Below are positions 1-8,186 of a stretch of 54,586 nucleotides of DNA, in pieces. Made by a program: the position numbers and the translations under genes. The stretch comes from an uncultured Myxococcales bacterium (GTDB taxonomy: Bacteria; Myxococcota_A; UBA9042; DTJE01), in the NCBI GenBank assembly GCA_903857665.1, contig CAIOFV010000131.1, positions 1 to 54,586 on the forward strand. The letters are read 5' to 3'. Below the pieces are notes generated by a model. That model ran no database searches. It was not told the origin of the DNA and worked only from the letters and a program-made list of their open reading frames with translations. The number at the start of each line of letters is the position of its first letter. The stretch's first letter is position 1.

Positions 1-246
1 CTCGAGGAACGCCAGCATCGCCGGTTCGGTGTCGATGCCCAGGAAGTGCACTCCCGCGGGCGCCGCGTCCAGCAGCGTGATCAGCCAGAAGCCCGTCCCG
101 CAACCGATGTCCGCGACGCGGTCACCCGGTTCCAGCGCCAGCGCCGTCGCCAGCAGCTCGGGCCGGATGGCCCGCCGCCGCTGCGGATCGTCCAGTCGCG
201 CCGCCTGCGCCGGGTCGAACTTGTGCGCGTTGTCGTGATGCCCCAT
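1..246 (-). CDS. SAM-dependent methyltransferase (UbiE/class I type), 3' part outside window
   Basis: The minus strand reads an open frame from an ATG at 246 to the window edge (82 codons, no stop), so only the N-terminal part is present. It shows the class I SAM-binding motif: a hydrophobic strand followed by VADIGCGTGFW (motif I), then a second strand ending in an acidic residue (LGIDTEPAML). The N-terminal MGHHDNAHKFDPAQAARLDDPQRR resembles small methyltransferases that often sit next to ArsR regulators, and an ArsR gene lies just upstream on the same strand with a 57-bp gap, so co-transcription is likely. The substrate cannot be told. The start is supported by the beginning of the conserved frame; no strong Shine-Dalgarno site is evident. 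Confidence 0.75.
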   Translation of the reverse strand, partial: MGHHDNAHKFDPAQAARLDDPQRRRAIRPELLATALALEPGDRVADIGCGTGFWLITLLDAAPAGVHFLGIDTEPAMLAFLE

Positions 247-303
247 CCGGTCACCCCTCGTGTCCGCGGAATCCCCTGCCCGTCGGGCGTGGCCCCGCCA
301 ACG

Positions 304-645
304 TCAATTCGAAGCCCTGACGGCCCGCCGGGCGCGGCACTCGGCCGCCTTCACCACGGCGTCCACGCCCAGGCCCTGCAGCGCGTCGATGGCGGCGCCC
401 GCGAGCGCTTCATTGGCCAGTGCGTATTCGCGACAACGCCCGTCGGGGCGGCACGCCAGCAGGCCAGCCTCGCGCAGGATCGCCAGTTGCTTGGAGATCG
501 TGGCCTGGTTTTCGCCCAGTGCGCTCACCAGGTCGCCGACGATCAAGGGGCCCCGGCGAAGCCTTTCGACGATCTCCAGGCGCAAGGGGCTGGACAGCAG
601 GGCCGCCATCGCCCCGACCGTTTCGACCTTCTTCAGCGCCCTCAT
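304..645 (-). CDS. ArsR/SmtB-family winged-helix repressor
   Basis: This 113-residue protein has the size and layout of an ArsR-family regulator: a helix with SSPLRLEIVERL (residues about 18-29), the recognition helix-turn-helix around GDLVSALGENQATISKQLAILREAGLL, and a beta-wing CRPDGRCREYAL. The classical alpha3 metal site ELCVCDL is absent. Cysteines occur in the wing (two, spaced CRPDGRC) and in the C-terminal helix (AAECRAR), so any metal or thiol sensing would use a different arrangement; this is inference. The gene lies between a divergent DUF2892 gene and a downstream methyltransferase gene on the same strand. Two GGAATAT direct repeats just upstream (675-697) are candidate operator half-sites. 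The family assignment is firm; the ligand is unknown. Confidence 0.88.
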   Translation of the reverse strand: MRALKKVETVGAMAALLSSPLRLEIVERLRRGPLIVGDLVSALGENQATISKQLAILREAGLLACRPDGRCREYALANEALAGAAIDALQGLGVDAVVKAAECRARRAVRASN

Positions 646-674
646 CCCGATGCTCCTTCAGCAATGTCGTGCAA

Positions 675-697
675 GGAATATGTCCGCAGGGGAATAT
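675..697. promoter_or_regulatory. Candidate ArsR operator: direct repeats of GGAATAT
   Basis: Two perfect GGAATAT copies at 675-681 and 691-697 lie 16 bp apart start to start, in the 150-bp divergent region between arsR (start 645) and the DUF2892 gene (start 796). On the arsR strand they fall where a promoter would be expected. AT-rich repeats stand out in this GC-rich DNA. Assignment to ArsR is positional inference. Confidence 0.35.
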
Positions 698-795
698 CGG
701 GCTGGCAAGCCCCGGAGTCAAGAGGCTTTTCAAATGCGGATTCGTGCACATCTTGTTTCCCGAGGGGCGGTCGTCCCCTTGGATGGGAGGTCAAG

Positions 796-1008
796 ATGCT
801 TGAAAAGCTGCTGCCCCGGAACGTCCACAACGTAGAGCGCGTGGTGCGCGTGCTGATCGGGATCGGGATCCTGTCGCTGGCCTTCGTCGGCCCCGAGTCG
901 CCGTGGGGCTACCTGGGCATCATCCCGATCACCACGGGCCTGATCGGCACCTGCCCGCTGTACACGGTGTTCGGGTTCAGCACCTGCCCGAAGAAGAAGG
1001 CGGCCTGA
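796..1008 (+). CDS. DUF2892 (YgaP-type) small inner membrane protein
   Basis: This 70-residue protein begins at an ATG preceded by a GGGAGG Shine-Dalgarno sequence. It has the hallmarks of DUF2892, the membrane part of the sulfurtransferase YgaP: an N-terminal NVHNVERVVRVLIGIGIL segment leading into transmembrane helix 1, a short loop (GPESPWGYLG), a second hydrophobic helix, and the ending TGTCPLYTVFGFSTCP-like motif with two cysteines (GTCPLY and STCPKKK). Stand-alone copies of this domain usually sit near ArsR regulators, rhodaneses or arsenic/sulfide genes; here an ArsR gene is divergent. No rhodanese domain is fused. A longer upstream frame exists, but the strong ribosome site and the family length support this start. 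Confidence 0.85.
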   Translation: MLEKLLPRNVHNVERVVRVLIGIGILSLAFVGPESPWGYLGIIPITTGLIGTCPLYTVFGFSTCPKKKAA

Positions 1009-1023
1009 GCCGGCGCGGGTCCG

Positions 1024-3447
1024 TCACGGGGGCGGCGCATCCTCGATGAACAGGCCGGCGTCCGCGGCCGGGGCGACGTGCTTCGTGCCGTCCCAGGTGA
1101 CCCCGGTGCCGCCCCGGTACATCAGCAGGCCGTCCGCCCGGTTCACGATGACGAGGTCTGCGTCGGTGGAAAGCTGCATGCCATCCGGCAGGGTCAGTGA
1201 CGATGACCCATCGACCGCGCGCAGCCACACGACGTCCGTTCCGTGGGACCCGGTCACCGCCCAGGCGGCGGCACCGTCGCCGGAGGCCAGGCGTGCCAGC
1301 GTGAGGGGTGCTTCGGGCGTGCCGTCGAGGGCCCCGACCTTCCAGGGGGCCAGCACGGCCAGGAAGTTCGGCGCCGGGGCCGTCACCGCCGCGTCGGCGA
1401 CGGCGTGGTGGTAGGTGGATGGGTCGTCGCCGATGTCGTGCACGTGCGGGGCCTGGCCCTCGACGTACGGCGGCTCGCGGACGTCCGGCGCCCCCGCGGT
1501 GCTGGCGATCGCCACGCGCATTCCGGCCGCCGATCGCTGGAAGGTCGCGCCTTGCGCGTCCAGCGCATACGCCCCCCCCGAGTCGTAGCCCGCCCAGCCG
1601 TTGACCCGCCAGGTGTGCTCGCGAGCGGCCGAGACGGACGTTTCGACGCGGTCCGCGACCACCGCGTACCGGTTGCGGACCAGCACCATCGCCCGGTGGA
1701 TCGTCGATTGCTGGTACGACTGCGACACCTCGGCGTAGTCCAGGCGGGGGCCGTCCACGAAGCGGTCCACCGACGCGTCCGCATCCCCCCAGTCGTTCAG
1801 GATCCCGCGGTCCGGCGCGCCCTTGCCGTCGATCAGGACGAGGTTGTGCGAGGGCGCGTCGGCGGTCACGGCGTTGTCCAGCGAGTTCGGCTTGTAGTAG
1901 CCCGGATCCAGCAGCAGGTATTCGCCGTAGGCGGCCATCGCGAACGACGTCCCGTCCGCGTGGTCGTGGAGCGTCTTGCGGGCGGCGCCCGATTCGCCCA
2001 GCAACAGGACCCACAGATCGTCGGGGCCCCAGCCGGATCGCAGGGTGACGTGGCCCGACACCCGGTGCGCGGCCGAGGTCCAGGGCGGCTCGGCGTCCAC
2101 CGGCGCGTCCGCGATGTCGAACAGGTGCTGGGGCGTCAGGTCCAGGCCGCGGCCCATGTCGGGCTGGGCGTCCCCGGAGTGCCTGCTGTCCCAGGCGTAT
2201 CGTCCCCGGCCGGACAGCCCGGCCAGCAGCAGGCCGGCATTCTGCGTGCGCAGCCGGCCGTCGCCGGTGGTCGAGCGACGGCCCGAGGGCATCCGGTGGT
2301 CCAGCGACCAGTCGAAGGCGCGCCAGAAGCGATTGGCGTGGGCGTTGTCGCCGGGTGCCGCCAGCGGGTCCTCCCACAGGTACGGCGCGCCGTCGGTGCA
2401 GTCGATCGGCGCCCACGGGTCCACGTCGTTGCGGTTGATGCAGTTGCGATGCAGCGCGCCGTCCGCCGGCCAGGCGTTGCGCATGGCCAGGAAGACGGCC
2501 AGGGCTGGCGGGAAGCCGTAGCCGAAGTAGAAGGGTTCCTCGCTGACGACGCCGTCCTCCTGGATGTAGCGGCCTTCCGGGCCCCAGAGGTAGGCCAGCT
2601 CGCCGGCCCCGAAGTCCAGGATCTCGCGGCTGCGGGGCGCGTCGGGGAAGGCCAGCGCGGTATAGGCCATGCCCGAGGACGTGCGGATCGTGATGTTGTT
2701 CTGCGTGACGGTCAGCATCGACCAGCGGTTGAAGTCGTCCAGCACGGTCCGGTCGAAGAACTTCTCGTTGACGGCCAGCAGGCGGGTGCGTGCCTCCGCG
2801 GCCTCCTCGGCCGGGAAGAAGGCGGTTCCTGCCAGCAGGTCCCACGCCAGGGCGAACGGGATCTGGAAGCCGGCCATCGTGTGGTTTTCGCCCTGGCTGG
2901 TTTCCCAGTCGGTGCGGATCAACTGGAAACAGTCCCGGGCCTTCGTCGCGGCGGCGGAATCGTCGAACAGCCAGGCGAGGACGGCGTTGGCCTGCGCGAT
3001 CGCGCCGTTGGACTGGTGGACGCCGACGTTCCAGGTCGGGTTCGTGTCGGCGGCGCAGGAACCCCCGGCGGCTGCGCGGATGCGGGCCACGATGTCATCC
3101 CACGGAGGGATCGCCGTGCGCGCGAGGATGGCGGCCTTGCGATCCGCGTGGGTGGCGAGGGCAGGTCGCCTGGGCCAGTCGGGCAGGGGGCCGGGATCGG
3201 CGGGCAGGTCGATGGCGATATCGGCGGGCACATCGATGGTCGTGTCGGGAGAGGCGATGTCCAGGGCGACGTCCACGACGGTGTCGGGGAGCGTATCGAC
3301 CGGGGCATCCGGCAGCGCGTCCTGGAACGCGTCCGGAGGCAGGTCGGGCGGGCCCGAGGACCCTCCGCCACAACCCGCCGGGGCGACCGCCAGCCACAGT
3401 GCCGCCGCGAAGGTGCCCGCCCACGCGAAACGCAAGGTCATCGCCAA
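1024..3447 (-). CDS. Secreted lipoprotein, heparinase II/III-like polysaccharide lyase
   Basis: This 807-residue protein starts with a lipoprotein signal peptide (cleavage before Cys26, GCGGGSS), followed by an Asp/Pro/Val-rich linker (about residues 32-90) with repeats such as DAPVDTLPDTVVD and DVPADIAIDLPADPG. The rest resembles alginate lyase/heparinase II/III enzymes: an alpha-helical region (LAWDLLAGTAFF, YLWGPEGRYIQEDGVVSEE) and a beta-rich half containing the family segment LHDHADGTSFAMAAYGEY and LLLDPGYY. The likely role is eliminative cleavage of an acidic polysaccharide at the cell surface; the substrate is not determinable. The gene stands alone between a DUF2892 gene and a divergent sugar kinase. 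The same style of linker recurs in the lipoprotein at 34624-35745 and in the frame at 13627-14112. Confidence 0.78.
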   Translation of the reverse strand: MAMTLRFAWAGTFAAALWLAVAPAGCGGGSSGPPDLPPDAFQDALPDAPVDTLPDTVVDVALDIASPDTTIDVPADIAIDLPADPGPLPDWPRRPALATHADRKAAILARTAIPPWDDIVARIRAAAGGSCAADTNPTWNVGVHQSNGAIAQANAVLAWLFDDSAAATKARDCFQLIRTDWETSQGENHTMAGFQIPFALAWDLLAGTAFFPAEEAAEARTRLLAVNEKFFDRTVLDDFNRWSMLTVTQNNITIRTSSGMAYTALAFPDAPRSREILDFGAGELAYLWGPEGRYIQEDGVVSEEPFYFGYGFPPALAVFLAMRNAWPADGALHRNCINRNDVDPWAPIDCTDGAPYLWEDPLAAPGDNAHANRFWRAFDWSLDHRMPSGRRSTTGDGRLRTQNAGLLLAGLSGRGRYAWDSRHSGDAQPDMGRGLDLTPQHLFDIADAPVDAEPPWTSAAHRVSGHVTLRSGWGPDDLWVLLLGESGAARKTLHDHADGTSFAMAAYGEYLLLDPGYYKPNSLDNAVTADAPSHNLVLIDGKGAPDRGILNDWGDADASVDRFVDGPRLDYAEVSQSYQQSTIHRAMVLVRNRYAVVADRVETSVSAAREHTWRVNGWAGYDSGGAYALDAQGATFQRSAAGMRVAIASTAGAPDVREPPYVEGQAPHVHDIGDDPSTYHHAVADAAVTAPAPNFLAVLAPWKVGALDGTPEAPLTLARLASGDGAAAWAVTGSHGTDVVWLRAVDGSSSLTLPDGMQLSTDADLVIVNRADGLLMYRGGTGVTWDGTKHVAPAADAGLFIEDAPPP

Positions 3448-3627
3448 TCCCCGGTGGTCCCGACGCAGCGTACCCGACCGGGATCGGCAGGGTCAAGCGC
3501 GGGGGGGGACGGGCCAGCAGGAACGACCGTGGCGCCGGCGCAGTATCGGGCCGCCGTCGCTTGCGGCCTGGAAGCCGCCGTGATACCTGAACCGCCACGC
3601 AGGGAAGGCCCGCAGGCAGGGGGAAAC

Positions 3628-4554
3628 GTGGAAGCCGGTCGGGGCACCGCAGGGATCGTCGTCGGGAACCCGGTCGCGGACGAGGTACGGCGGAACGGCG
3701 TGTTCGTCCGGCGGGCCTGCGGAGGTACCGCGACGTATGCATCGCTGGCCCTCAGGGCGCTGGGACTGGACGTGGCGCTGCTGGGGGCCACGGGGCGCGA
3801 CCATGCCGACATGCTGCGGTCGCCGCTGGGCAAGGCCGGCGTGGACCTGCGGGGCCTGGGGACCGCCGATTCGGGCCCATCGACGGCCTACCTGCTGGAC
3901 TACCTGGGCACGCCGCCCGTGCGACGCGTCCGCCTCACGCACCGGGGGCCGACGCTGGGTCCGGCGGACCTGCCCGCAACGCAGCCGGGCGCGTGTTTCG
4001 TCCATGTGGGAGCGGTTGCGGGCGAGGTGCTGCCCGGGGCGGTTCGCGGCCTGGCGGCCCGGGACCTGCCCATGGGCATCGACCTGCACGCACTTCGCCT
4101 GTTCGCCAAGGACGGCAGCGTACGGCTGGGATCGGCGGTCGACAGCGGCATCGACTTCGCCTGTTTCGACACGGTGAAGGGTTCGGTGGAGGAAATCCGC
4201 GCATTCGACCCCGCCGCGCCCGATCTTTCTGCCGCGATGCGGGCCATCGCCCGGCTGGGCGTGAGGCACGTGTTCGCAACCGACGGGGCGGCGGGCGCGC
4301 GGATGTGGTCCGATGGGGACATCGTGACCATCCCGGCGTTCCCGGTGGAGGAAATCGACGCCACCGGGGCCGGGGACGTGTTCCTGGCAGGCTTCCTGTT
4401 CGCCCGGCATGCCCGCGGTGAACCGCCGTTCGAGGCGGCGCTGTTCGGTGCGGCCACGGCGTCGTTCGTCGTCGAGGGCCCGGGCGCCTCGGTGCTGGGC
4501 GATCTGCCGGGTGTCGAGCGGCGGAGGGCCCTGTTGCCGAGGACCGCCCGGTAG
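3628..4554 (+). CDS. PfkB-family carbohydrate kinase
   Basis: This 308-residue ribokinase-fold kinase has an N-terminal substrate-binding part (GNPVADEV, then the glycine pair CGGTATYASLALRALG) and the C-terminal PfkB signature EIDATGAGDVFLAGFL, in which the Asp of GAGD is the catalytic base in this family. Members phosphorylate sugars or nucleosides with ATP; the substrate here is unresolved. I chose the GTG at 3628 because it follows a purine-rich ribosome site (AGGCAGGGGG) and begins where PfkB homology starts; the frame is open much further upstream but that part is antisense to the lyase gene. It is divergent from the lyase gene at 1024-3447, so the two could share a control region, although a joint pathway is only a guess. 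Confidence 0.82.
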   Translation: MEAGRGTAGIVVGNPVADEVRRNGVFVRRACGGTATYASLALRALGLDVALLGATGRDHADMLRSPLGKAGVDLRGLGTADSGPSTAYLLDYLGTPPVRRVRLTHRGPTLGPADLPATQPGACFVHVGAVAGEVLPGAVRGLAARDLPMGIDLHALRLFAKDGSVRLGSAVDSGIDFACFDTVKGSVEEIRAFDPAAPDLSAAMRAIARLGVRHVFATDGAAGARMWSDGDIVTIPAFPVEEIDATGAGDVFLAGFLFARHARGEPPFEAALFGAATASFVVEGPGASVLGDLPGVERRRALLPRTAR

Positions 4555-4626
4555 CGCATCGACAGCATCCTTGTTCCGAGGACCATCGGTCGGGGACGGC
4601 AGCCGGCAGGCGAACCTCGGTCGTGA

Positions 4627-4646
4627 CGAGGCCCCCGGGTGCCTCG
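4627..4646. terminator. Possible bidirectional terminator hairpin
   Basis: CGAGGC (4627-4632) pairs perfectly with GCCTCG (4641-4646) around an 8-nt loop. It lies between the converging PfkB gene (ends 4554) and outer membrane protein gene (ends 4653). There is no downstream T-run, so intrinsic termination would be weak; the position is the main argument. Confidence 0.3.
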
Positions 4647-4652
4647 GATCCC

Positions 4653-5195
4653 CTAGAAGCGGTGAAGGCTGATGCCCGCGCGGAACTCCAGCGGCACGCC
4701 GCTGCCGCCCCAACTGAGGTGCTTGCTGAGCGTGGTATCGACCTCGATGACCAGTCCCAGGATCCAGACGAGGTGGATATCGACCCCGAGGCCGAAGAGC
4801 AGCCCGTAGTCGAAGTCGTGACGCTGGATCTGGAGCGGGACCGCGAACCGCAGGTAAAGCGGGATCATGGGGGGGGTCAGCCGGGCGCCGGGCCGGAACG
4901 TGAAGTTCCACCGCCCGGCATGCGTGCCGGCGACCTGGATGCTTTCCAGCGTCGTCGACAGGCCCAGGTCGAACTTGAACCAGGACCATCCGAACGACGG
5001 CACCAGTTCCAGGCTGAACGGGCCGCGATAGACGTCCTTGTGGACGAAGACCATCCCCTCGCCGATCGTCAGCGCCACACCGAAGCCATAGCCGCCGGAA
5101 CTTGATTTCTGCGATTGCGAGCCTTCGTCCGCCCGGGCGACGCCGGCAACCAGCAGGATCGCGGCGGTGGACAGGATCAGAGCGGTCGCCTTCAT
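4653..5195 (-). CDS. Small secreted outer-membrane-type protein, function unknown
   Basis: This 180-residue protein has a Sec signal peptide (MKATALILSTAAILLVAGVARA, cleavage near residue 22) and a body made of alternating hydrophobic and polar residues typical of a beta-barrel: SLELVPSFGWSWFKFDLGLS, WNFTFRPGARL, PLYLRFAVPLQIQ, YGLLFGLGVDIHL. It ends with an aromatic residue (SLHRF), as outer membrane proteins do. The frame opens 28 codons earlier, but the ATG at 5195 has a GAGGGTGG ribosome site and starts the signal peptide. It lies 58 bp downstream of the hybrid kinase gene on the same strand and may be co-transcribed. No specific family is recognised. Confidence 0.75.
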   Translation of the reverse strand: MKATALILSTAAILLVAGVARADEGSQSQKSSSGGYGFGVALTIGEGMVFVHKDVYRGPFSLELVPSFGWSWFKFDLGLSTTLESIQVAGTHAGRWNFTFRPGARLTPPMIPLYLRFAVPLQIQRHDFDYGLLFGLGVDIHLVWILGLVIEVDTTLSKHLSWGGSGVPLEFRAGISLHRF

Positions 5196-5253
5196 GACCC
5201 ACCCTCGTACAGAGGCCTCGATTCTACATGGGATGTTTCCCGGGCGCGACGAT

Positions 5254-7425
5254 TCATTCCGCCAGGCGCGGCTCCGCACCCGCCTTGTCGTCGTTCCGGA
5301 TGTTCCGCTTCACTACGCCCAGCAGATCCTCGTGATGGAACGGCTTTTCCAGGAAGTCGTCGGGGACCGCGTCGGTGAACAACTTCAAGACGCTGCCCCG
5401 GTTGTACCCGGACATCACCACGATGCGCAGGTCCGGGCGCGCCTTCTTGATTTCGACGAACACCTCGACCCCGTCCATGCCGGGCATCGTCAGGTCCAGC
5501 AGGACCAGGTCGTACCGCGCTTCCGGCGCGCGGATCCGGCCCAGGCCCGCAGGCCCGTCGATCGCGTCCTCGACCTGGTACCCTCCCATTCGGAGGACAT
5601 CGCCGATCACGTCGCGGACCATCGCCTCGTCATCGATCACCAGCACCTGGCCCGAACCACAGGCCACGTCCGGCTCGCGCATCGCCGGCGACACCTTCAG
5701 GGGCTCGTCCGGTGCGCGGGGGAAGAACATGGTGAAGGTCGTTCCCAGCCCGGGCGCGCTGCGCAGCCATATCGCCCCGCCGTGCCCCTTCACGATCCCG
5801 AGGACGGCCGCCAGGCCCAGCCCGCGCCCCGTGAACTTGGTCGAATAGAACGGCTCGAAGATGCGAACCTGCGTTTCGGCGTCCATGCCCGGTCCCGTGT
5901 CGGCGATCTCGATGCAGGCATACTGGCCGCCAGCCATCCCGTCCGCCGAGAACCCCGCGGCAAGGGCGCGGGAGTCCACGAACCGGATGCCCGATCGGAT
6001 GGTGATGACGCCCGGTTGGTCGGCGATGGCCTCTGCGGCGTTGATGATCAGGTTCATGACAACCTGCCGGATCTGCGATGCATCCGCCATCATCCGGGGC
6101 GCGGAAGGCTCGAGATCGAACTGTACGGTCACCCTCGATGGCAGATTGCTCTTCAACAATTCGACCATCTCGGACAGGGCGAGGTTGATGTCGAGGGGCT
6201 GGATGACGAACTGGCCCCTGCCCGAAAAGGCCAGCATCTGGCGCGTCAGTTCCGCGGCGCGCATGGCCGCCGTCTCGGCGCGCTGCAGGGGCGGATCCGC
6301 ATCGGCAGGCTCCCTGGAGAGGGAACTGCGTGCCAGCGTGATGTTGCCCAGGATGCCGGTGAGCAGGTTGTTGAAGTCGTGCGCGATGCCGCCGGCCAGC
6401 ACGCCGAGGCTTTCCAACTTCTGTGCCAGGAAGAGGCGCGTCTCCAGTCTTCGCCGGTCCTCCTCGGCCCACTTGGACTCGGAAACCTCCAGGATCGCCC
6501 CGATCACGCGCTGGGGGCGGCCGTCCGGACCCAGGCGCAGGATGCCCCGTCCGCGGACCCACGCCTCGCGCCCTTCTTCCCGACGGGCCAGCCGGTACTC
6601 GCGATCGAAGGGCGCGCGTCGGCCCAGGACCTCGTCGGCGAAGTAGCGGCGCATGCCCTCTCGATCGTCGGGGTGGACGAGGGCCAGCCAGCCGTTCAGG
6701 TCCCTTCGGTAGGACGAGTCGATGCCGAAGATTTCGTCCAGCAGGGCGGAACTGGTCCAGGTTTCGGTCGCCAGTTCGTAGTCGTAGCTGCCGATGCGGG
6801 CGATCTGCTGGGATTCGGACAGGAACGATTCGCTCTTGCGCAGGGCGTCTGCGTTGGACGTGAGGCCTTCGATGGCGAGGTCCAGGCGCCTTCGGAACAG
6901 CACGAAGGTGTATGCCAGGAAGGACAGCAGGCCGGCGTAGCTGGCCGCCGACAGCAGGTCGCACTGGAAGGGGTCCAGCGGGATGACGCGCGACGCGAAG
7001 GGCCCGCCTTTCAGCCAGGCGGTCAGGGGATAGAACCCGAGGGTCAGGGTCACCCAGGCGAGCACCCCGGTCAGGTCGAACAGGAAGGCCGCGGCGATGG
7101 CGACGGAAATGCCCCAGAACACCATGGGCAGCGGGTCCGTGCCCAGGTGGACCGCGACGTTGACCAGGCCCAGGTACACGATCGCCAGGAAGGACGAGGC
7201 GGACGTCGGGTTCCGGTACCTGCGGGCAACGAGGAGCCAGTTCGCGACTCCCAGCAGGCCGAACACGAAATTGCTGAAGAACATGTAGTGGCTGTGGACG
7301 AACACCAGGTAGATGACGCCGAATGCGAAGAAGCACCCCGAACCGAAGGCGTGGATGGGACCCAGCATGGAGCGGGCGCCCAGCCGCGTCCCATCGAGCG
7401 TCTTGTCATCGCGAGCCGTGCCCAT
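5254..7425 (-). CDS. Membrane-bound PAS hybrid sensor histidine kinase with C-terminal receiver
   Basis: This 723-residue protein has about six N-terminal hydrophobic segments (residues 20-178), then a PAS domain (about 205-318; WLALVHPDDREGM and the PAC end GAILEVSESK), a histidine kinase core with the phospho-acceptor segment [15 protein letters not shown] (His349), an ATPase domain (N box MNLIINAAEAI, G1 ADTGPGMD, G2 GRGLGLAAV) and a receiver with the phospho-Asp in LVLLDLTMPGMDG (Asp644) and Lys694. The layout implies an inner-membrane sensor relaying phosphate to its own receiver and then to an unknown Hpt or regulator, none of which is adjacent. The ATG at 7425 with a GGAG ribosome site precedes the first helix; the longer frame upstream lacks coding character. 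Confidence 0.85.
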   Translation of the reverse strand: MGTARDDKTLDGTRLGARSMLGPIHAFGSGCFFAFGVIYLVFVHSHYMFFSNFVFGLLGVANWLLVARRYRNPTSASSFLAIVYLGLVNVAVHLGTDPLPMVFWGISVAIAAAFLFDLTGVLAWVTLTLGFYPLTAWLKGGPFASRVIPLDPFQCDLLSAASYAGLLSFLAYTFVLFRRRLDLAIEGLTSNADALRKSESFLSESQQIARIGSYDYELATETWTSSALLDEIFGIDSSYRRDLNGWLALVHPDDREGMRRYFADEVLGRRAPFDREYRLARREEGREAWVRGRGILRLGPDGRPQRVIGAILEVSESKWAEEDRRRLETRLFLAQKLESLGVLAGGIAHDFNNLLTGILGNITLARSSLSREPADADPPLQRAETAAMRAAELTRQMLAFSGRGQFVIQPLDINLALSEMVELLKSNLPSRVTVQFDLEPSAPRMMADASQIRQVVMNLIINAAEAIADQPGVITIRSGIRFVDSRALAAGFSADGMAGGQYACIEIADTGPGMDAETQVRIFEPFYSTKFTGRGLGLAAVLGIVKGHGGAIWLRSAPGLGTTFTMFFPRAPDEPLKVSPAMREPDVACGSGQVLVIDDEAMVRDVIGDVLRMGGYQVEDAIDGPAGLGRIRAPEARYDLVLLDLTMPGMDGVEVFVEIKKARPDLRIVVMSGYNRGSVLKLFTDAVPDDFLEKPFHHEDLLGVVKRNIRNDDKAGAEPRLAE

Positions 7426-7581
7426 CGCGTCTCCGGTTTCGCGCTTCCGCACCCGCCTGCATCGAGGATCCTCCGGACTGGAAGCGATGAATTCAGTATC
7501 TGGCGGGCCTCGGGGGGAGTCAAGCCGCGCCCCGGGAACCGGAACTTCCGCCTGGGCGAGCGGGCTCTCCGGGGGTTGTGC

Positions 7582-7610
7582 TTGCATTTCCCATTGATTC
7601 AGCCTACAGT
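7582..7610 (+). promoter_or_regulatory. Candidate sigma70 promoter of the RRM gene
   Basis: TTGCAT (7582-7587) and TACAGT (7605-7610) are separated by exactly 17 bp within the 398-bp stretch without genes at 7426-7823. The match to consensus is partial (3/6 and 4/6). If used, the transcript would start near 7617 and carry a leader of about 200 nt before the RRM protein start, unusually long for this window. Confidence 0.35.
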
Positions 7611-7701
7611 GCATGTGACCGGAGGGGTTCCTTCTGCCGCAAATCGTTCCGCCACCGAGTCTACCGGATTCGTCAAGAGCCCGCTGACACGGCACGAACG
7701 A

Positions 7702-7724
7702 ACGATGCGCAGTCTGCGCATCGT
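7702..7724. repeat. Perfect palindrome in the RRM gene leader
   Basis: ACGATGCGCAG is followed by one central T and its exact reverse complement CTGCGCATCGT. In DNA this is a dimeric-protein site; in RNA it would fold as a 10-bp stem with a 3-nt loop. A related piece, CTGCGCATCAGGAG, recurs at the ribosome site of the RRM gene (about 7804-7817), which suggests a control element. The rest of 7426-7823 shows no other gene I would call. Confidence 0.45.
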
Positions 7725-7823
7725 GCATCAGGAGAAGGCCGGACGCCGCGTGGCGGTGCCTTCGGTGCCCGGTGACGGGCGTGTGCGAATGCGGGCGTTG
7801 GGCCTGCGCATCAGGAGTTCGGA

Positions 7824-8126
7824 ATGAAGAACAAGCTGTTCATGGGTGGTCTGGCGTGGGGTACGACGGAGTCCAGCCTCCGCGAGGCGTGCGAGCGCTT
7901 CGGCGAACTGGAAGACGTCAAGGTGATCATGGACCGCGAAACGGGCCGCTCGAAGGGCTTCGGTTTCGTGACGTTCACGTCCGACGAGGCCGCTGCCAAG
8001 TGCAAGGCTGAGATGGACGGCCAGATCATCGACGGTCGCGCCGTCAAGATCGATTACCCCCGCGAACGCGAAGAGCGTGGCGGTGGCGGTGGTGGCGGAT
8101 ACGATCGCGGCCCGCGTCGCTTCTGA
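7824..8126 (+). CDS. RRM-domain RNA-binding protein with Gly-rich tail
   Basis: This 100-residue protein is a single RNA-recognition motif. RNP2 is KLFMGGLAW (residues 4-12), RNP1 is RSKGFGFVTF (about residues 43-52) with the stacking aromatics in place, and helix 2 is EAAAKCKAEMDG. The C-terminus is a short RGG-like tail with seven glycines ending in YDRGPRRF. Bacterial proteins of this kind bind single-stranded RNA and are often induced by cold; their targets are mostly unknown. The start follows a CAGGAG ribosome site. The long leader with a palindrome and an overlapping upstream frame suggests post-transcriptional control. The sigma factor gene follows after 60 bp in the same direction. 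Confidence 0.92.
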   Translation: MKNKLFMGGLAWGTTESSLREACERFGELEDVKVIMDRETGRSKGFGFVTFTSDEAAAKCKAEMDGQIIDGRAVKIDYPREREERGGGGGGGYDRGPRRF

Positions 8127-8186
8127 TCCCTTCCGGTCCCTTCCGGAATTCGGTTTCTCCCTTCCCGTCCTCCTCGGGGCGAACGG

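Noticed and set aside
1243..3627. Long plus-strand frame running into the PfkB kinase gene
   Set aside because: It is antisense to the lyase gene, has Arg/Gly/Ala/Val-rich noise composition and no motifs; PfkB homology begins at the GTG at 3628. High GC makes such frames common.
5167..7704. 886-codon plus-strand frame across the membrane hybrid kinase gene
   Set aside because: It is the complement of a gene with clear PAS, kinase and receiver motifs. Only its last 40 codons (7705-7827) are kept, as a possible leader frame.
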